Positions 61,136 through 64,000 of a stretch of DNA of 64,000 nt are shown here, piece by piece. The position numbers and the translations under genes are program-made. Every line of letters starts with the position of its first letter. Positions within the stretch are counted from its first letter, which is position 1. Source of the DNA: JALFST01 sp022779285 (GTDB taxonomy: Bacteria; Bacillota; Clostridia; Tissierellales; Peptoniphilaceae); NCBI GenBank assembly GCA_050313895.1, contig JBNPMI010000003.1; one strand, given 5' to 3'. Below the pieces are notes generated by a model. The model searched no databases. It was not told the origin of the DNA and was given only the letters and a program-made list of their open reading frames with translations.

Positions 61136-62433
61136 TATTTCTTCAGTTCTCCTTGTAGTGCGAATGAGTTCGCATCTGTAATAACCACATCACAAAGCCT
61201 GCCGATCAGGGCCTCTCCGGCGGGAACATGAATCAGCTTGCCCTTGGAATCTCTTCCTGTTAAACGCGATCGATCCTGCTTACTGACGGATTCAAAAAGC
61301 ACCTGCACCGTTTTTCCGATTTCCGCTTGATTTTTCTTTAAGAAAATCGGATAGAGCGTATCAAGAAGCTCCTGAAATCTTCGACCGGCTACCCTTTCCT
61401 CTACAAAATCCTTGCGTTTTGCGGCAGGCGTTCCCGGCCTTGGTGAATAAAGGAAAGTAAATGCCGTATCGAATTCAACCCTTCTGCAGAGATCCAGCGT
61501 ATCGTTATGATCCTGCTCGGTTTCTCCCGGGAATCCAACGATAATATCCGTCGATATGGCAATATCCGGCACCGCTTTACGAAGACGGGATACAAGATCC
61601 AAATATCTTTCGCGAGTGTATCTCCGATTCATCTCATACAAAACCTTGTTTGAGCCTGATTGCAGAGGAAGGTGAAAATGCCTTTCGATCTTGGGGCAAT
61701 CGGCAATCGTATCAATCAGCTCCTGTGAGAGATCCTTGGGATGTGAGGAAATAAAACGAATGCGTTGAATTCCGTCAATTTCATGGATTCGGCGCAAAAG
61801 ATTCGGAAAATCCGATGGGTTTTCACCATAGGAATTGACATTCTGCCCTAACAGCATAACCTCAAGAATGCCTTGTTGAGCAAGCGACTCCACCTCTTGA
61901 ACAATATCTCCTGCACGGCGGCTTTCCTCACGGCCTCGAGCATACGGCACAATACAATAGGAACAGAAATTATTACAGCCCGTCATGATATTGACATAGG
62001 CAAAAGAATGTCCTTCGCGTGAGTAAGAAAGCTCTAAATCATCATACGAGGAAATATCAAAAACTCTTTCTCCGGTTTTTCTGTGCTGTTCTATAAGCAT
62101 GGGAAGCTTTGCGATATTTTGTGTGCCAAATACAATGTCCACCTGAGGAAATTTAGTTCGAATGATATCTCGCGCTTCTCCCGTTTGCATCATGCAACCG
62201 CTGACAGCAAGGATACGTCCCTGTTTTTCATTGCGCCATTTTTTCAGCGCGCCAACCTGTCCAAAAACCTTTAATTCCGCATTTTCTCGTACAAGACATG
62301 TATTAAATAAAATGAAGTCCGCTTCATTTTTTAAATCCGTTTGTTGATATCCACATTGCTCTAAAAGAAAGGCAATGCGCTCGGAATCATGCTCGTTCAT
62401 CTGACATCCGTGCGTAACAATATGATATTTCAT
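61135..62433 (-). CDS. miaB: tRNA-2-methylthio-N6-dimethylallyladenosine synthase MiaB
   Basis: Radical-SAM methylthiotransferase acting on i6A37 made by MiaA. Two iron-sulfur sites are visible: N-terminal cysteines in THGCQMNEHDSE, FNTCLVRENAE and AVSGCMMQTGE, and the radical-SAM motif MTGCNNFCSYCIVPYARG. A TRAM domain ends the 432 residues. An AAAGGAG site precedes ATG 62433. It is the first gene of the operon. Confidence 0.97.
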   Translation of the reverse strand: MKYHIVTHGCQMNEHDSERIAFLLEQCGYQQTDLKNEADFILFNTCLVRENAELKVFGQVGALKKWRNEKQGRILAVSGCMMQTGEARDIIRTKFPQVDIVFGTQNIAKLPMLIEQHRKTGERVFDISSYDDLELSYSREGHSFAYVNIMTGCNNFCSYCIVPYARGREESRRAGDIVQEVESLAQQGILEVMLLGQNVNSYGENPSDFPNLLRRIHEIDGIQRIRFISSHPKDLSQELIDTIADCPKIERHFHLPLQSGSNKVLYEMNRRYTRERYLDLVSRLRKAVPDIAISTDIIVGFPGETEQDHNDTLDLCRRVEFDTAFTFLYSPRPGTPAAKRKDFVEERVAGRRFQELLDTLYPIFLKKNQAEIGKTVQVLFESVSKQDRSRLTGRDSKGKLIHVPAGEALIGRLCDVVITDANSFALQGELKK

Positions 62434-62453
62434 AATACTCCTTTACTGAAACC

Positions 62454-62489
62454 GAGAACATTGTATCAAATTTCGACGGATAAAATAAG
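62454..62489 (-). promoter_or_regulatory. Probable promoter of miaB-mutS-mutL-miaA-ynbB
   Basis: On the - strand TACAAT (62465-62460) with a weak -35 TTATTT (62488-62483), spacer 17. Confidence 0.45.
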
Positions 62490-62512
62490 TAGAGAACCCC
62501 TGTCTGTATTCA

Positions 62513-62547
62513 TAAAAAAAGGATCGACGGAAGCCCGTCGATCCTTT
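62513..62547 (-). terminator. Terminator after the IspH-S1 gene
   Basis: 13-base stem AAAGGATCGACGG (62518-62530) with CCGTCGATCCTTT (62535-62547); on the - strand it runs into seven T residues. It lies nine bases after the stop codon. Confidence 0.9.
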
Positions 62548-62556
62548 GATTGAAGA

Positions 62557-64000
62557 TTATTCCTCAGAAGTTTCTTCCCCCTCCGGAAGCGTTGCGGCCT
62601 CCAGATTCAGCTGAGCGGCAATCAGATCGCCCAAGTTGGTTCCGATATCAAAGTTGCCTTCAAAATCAAGCTGCGGCTGAACCTTCTTCTTCTCGCGACG
62701 CTGCTTTGGCTGCTTCGGCTCCTGAGCGGGCTTCTTTTCGAAGCGAGACTGATCATAGGTACGCTTTTCCTCATCGCGCTTTTCCGGCTCATTGGCTGGG
62801 CGCAGGCTTAAAGCAATGCGCTGACGATCCGTATCAATCTCCAAAATACGAGCTTCAATCTCCTGGCCTACGCTGAGCTCATCCGACGGCTTCTCTACAT
62901 GATGGGGAGCAATCTGAGACACGTGAATCAATCCCTCTACGCCTTCCTCCAGACGTACAAACGCGCCGAAATCAAGCATATTGACGATGGTGCCCTTGAC
63001 CATATCTCCCGCCTTGTGGTTTTCAGAGAAAGCAACAAACGGCTTTTGCGTCAGCTGCTTCAGACCCAAGGAGATACGATTGCGCTCACGATTTGCTTTG
63101 AGCACAATTGGATCAATTTCCTGACCGATCGAAAGAACATCCGACGGACGTTCAATACGCGACCAAGAGATATCGGAAACATGAATCAATCCATCAACGC
63201 CGCCAAGATCAACGAAGGCTCCGAAATCAGTCATGCGAACGACTTTTCCATGAACCTGTTCACCGACGACAATCTTCTCCCAAACCTCATCCAGCTGCGC
63301 TTCCTGTACGGCACGGCTGGACAGTACGACACGCATTTTTCTTTCATCGACAGAAAGAATCTTGCAATCCAAGGTCTGACCGATAAACTGTTTGAAATTT
63401 TTAACAAAATAGGTCGTGATCTGTGAGGCAGGAATGAATCCATTGACACCCATCACGTTAACGACAAGACCACCACGGTTGTCATTGGTGACAAGCGCCT
63501 TTACAATTGCGTCAGCTTCGTACTCTTCAACCAGCTTCTGCCAGTTCTTCAAGCCTTCTACGCGACGTGTCGACAACACTACGTTTCCTTCTCCGTCATC
63601 CAGCTTTATCACGTAGACGCCGACTTCTTCCCCTTCATGGAAATGTTCCATAGGATTCTGAGCCTGCTCATCCGACATCTCGTCCTTCTTGATGATTCCA
63701 TCGGAACGATACTTGATGTCGACGTAAACCTCATCCTCCTTGACAGCGATTACGGTACCGGTGATGATATCACGCGGGTAGATCTTCGTCATGCTGTCCT
63801 CAACCTGTTCCATGAATTCTTCTTTACTAAAATTGTCCATTCCTTTGACGACCTCCTCAATAATCCAATCCGGAGTGCTGGCTCCGGCTGATATTCCTAT
63901 TCTAATAAAATTACTCATGTTTTGCAAAGCTATTTGCGAAAAAACCTCAACTTTCTGCACATTTCTGCAGTACTTTTTACATACTTGACGCAACTTTTCA
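62557..64000 (-). CDS. IspH-ribosomal protein S1 fusion, C-terminal part (5' end outside window)
   Basis: The frame is open to the right edge, leaving 480 residues. The first about 50 are the C-terminus of IspH (HMBPP reductase, last step of the MEP pathway) with the hallmark GISAGASTPDWIIEEV. They continue without stop into four S1 RNA-binding domains (roughly residues 73-145, 160-228, 243-312 and 328-398 counted from TTG 63993) and a basic/Gln-rich tail ending in acidic residues. This fusion is known in several Clostridia. The TTG at 63993 is internal, not a start, because the IspH similarity continues through it. It ends in a terminator. Confidence 0.93.
   Translation of the reverse strand, partial: EKLRQVCKKYCRNVQKVEVFSQIALQNMSNFIRIGISAGASTPDWIIEEVVKGMDNFSKEEFMEQVEDSMTKIYPRDIITGTVIAVKEDEVYVDIKYRSDGIIKKDEMSDEQAQNPMEHFHEGEEVGVYVIKLDDGEGNVVLSTRRVEGLKNWQKLVEEYEADAIVKALVTNDNRGGLVVNVMGVNGFIPASQITTYFVKNFKQFIGQTLDCKILSVDERKMRVVLSSRAVQEAQLDEVWEKIVVGEQVHGKVVRMTDFGAFVDLGGVDGLIHVSDISWSRIERPSDVLSIGQEIDPIVLKANRERNRISLGLKQLTQKPFVAFSENHKAGDMVKGTIVNMLDFGAFVRLEEGVEGLIHVSQIAPHHVEKPSDELSVGQEIEARILEIDTDRQRIALSLRPANEPEKRDEEKRTYDQSRFEKKPAQEPKQPKQRREKKKVQPQLDFEGNFDIGTNLGDLIAAQLNLEAATLPEGEETSEE

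Noticed and set aside
63900..63993. TTG 63993 as the start of a stand-alone S1 protein
   Set aside because: The frame is open further upstream to the window edge, and the residues on both sides of the TTG fit the IspH C-terminus.
1..64000. CRISPR arrays, toxin-antitoxin pairs, or an unknown multigene defence system
   Set aside because: No regularly spaced repeats and no candidate gene pairs were seen; the remaining open frames are antisense or alternative-frame shadows of housekeeping genes.

Overview
The window reads as chromosomal DNA of a Gram-positive bacterium of the Bacillota, most likely class Clostridia/Tissierellia (a Peptoniphilaceae-like member is my best guess; genus not resolved). 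Reasons: the PolC-type replicase, RNase Y, RbgA, YlxR/RnpM, NrnA, the classic Firmicutes gene order from ffh to rny, an IspH-S1 fusion, sigma-A promoters with 17-bp spacers, GGAGG ribosome binding sites and Firmicutes-type SOS boxes. Base composition looks intermediate; I did not compute it. Coding density is very high and no gene-free stretch exceeds 300 bases.

Positions 1-36.3 kb (+ strand) form one long housekeeping superoperon cut by a few terminators and promoters: ffh(end)-rpsP-khpA-rimM-trmD-rplS | rbgA-rnhB-yraN-dprA-topA | rpsB-tsf | HAD phosphatase | pyrH-frr-uppS-cdsA-rseP-ispG-polC | rimP-nusA-rnpM-infB-rbfA-nrnA-truB-ribF | rpsO | pnp | ftsK-pgsA-recA-rny. These genes cover ribosome biogenesis, translation, RNA decay, membrane lipid and isoprenoid synthesis, replication, chromosome segregation and recombination. 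Two genes usual for this order, dxr (between cdsA and rseP) and ylxQ (between ylxR and infB), are absent. A 1.1-kb insertion sequence has landed in the last codons of ribF; the original end of ribF can still be read on the far side of the element.

Positions 36.3-45.9 kb (- strand) hold a zinc-ribbon membrane protein with a large YfhO-type membrane protein, glutaminyl-tRNA synthetase, and a MoxR / DUF58 / transglutaminase operon. A Xer-type recombinase (+ strand, 46.0-47.0 kb) diverges from the last. Next on the - strand are a split threonine/serine-exporter pair with a free-standing FakA-like domain, a tRNA-Leu(CAG) on the + strand, and a four-gene nucleoside-type ABC importer (ATPase, two permeases, Bmp lipoprotein).

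Positions 53.9-64 kb (- strand) hold a monocistronic YneA-like SOS division inhibitor under a consensus promoter with two SOS boxes, then a miaB-mutS-mutL-miaA-ynbB operon (tRNA modification and mismatch repair, genes overlapping by 1-4 bases), and the end of an IspH-ribosomal S1 fusion gene that runs off the right edge.

I found no CRISPR array, prophage, toxin-antitoxin pair or unknown multigene defence system. The observations most worth a second look are the IS insertion with its unusually long target duplication and the ribF tail exchange, the double SOS box at yneA, the degenerate PHP domain of PolC, the promoter directly followed by a terminator ahead of rimP-nusA, the paired palindromes upstream of glnS, and the stand-alone FakA-like domain beside the ThrE pair.
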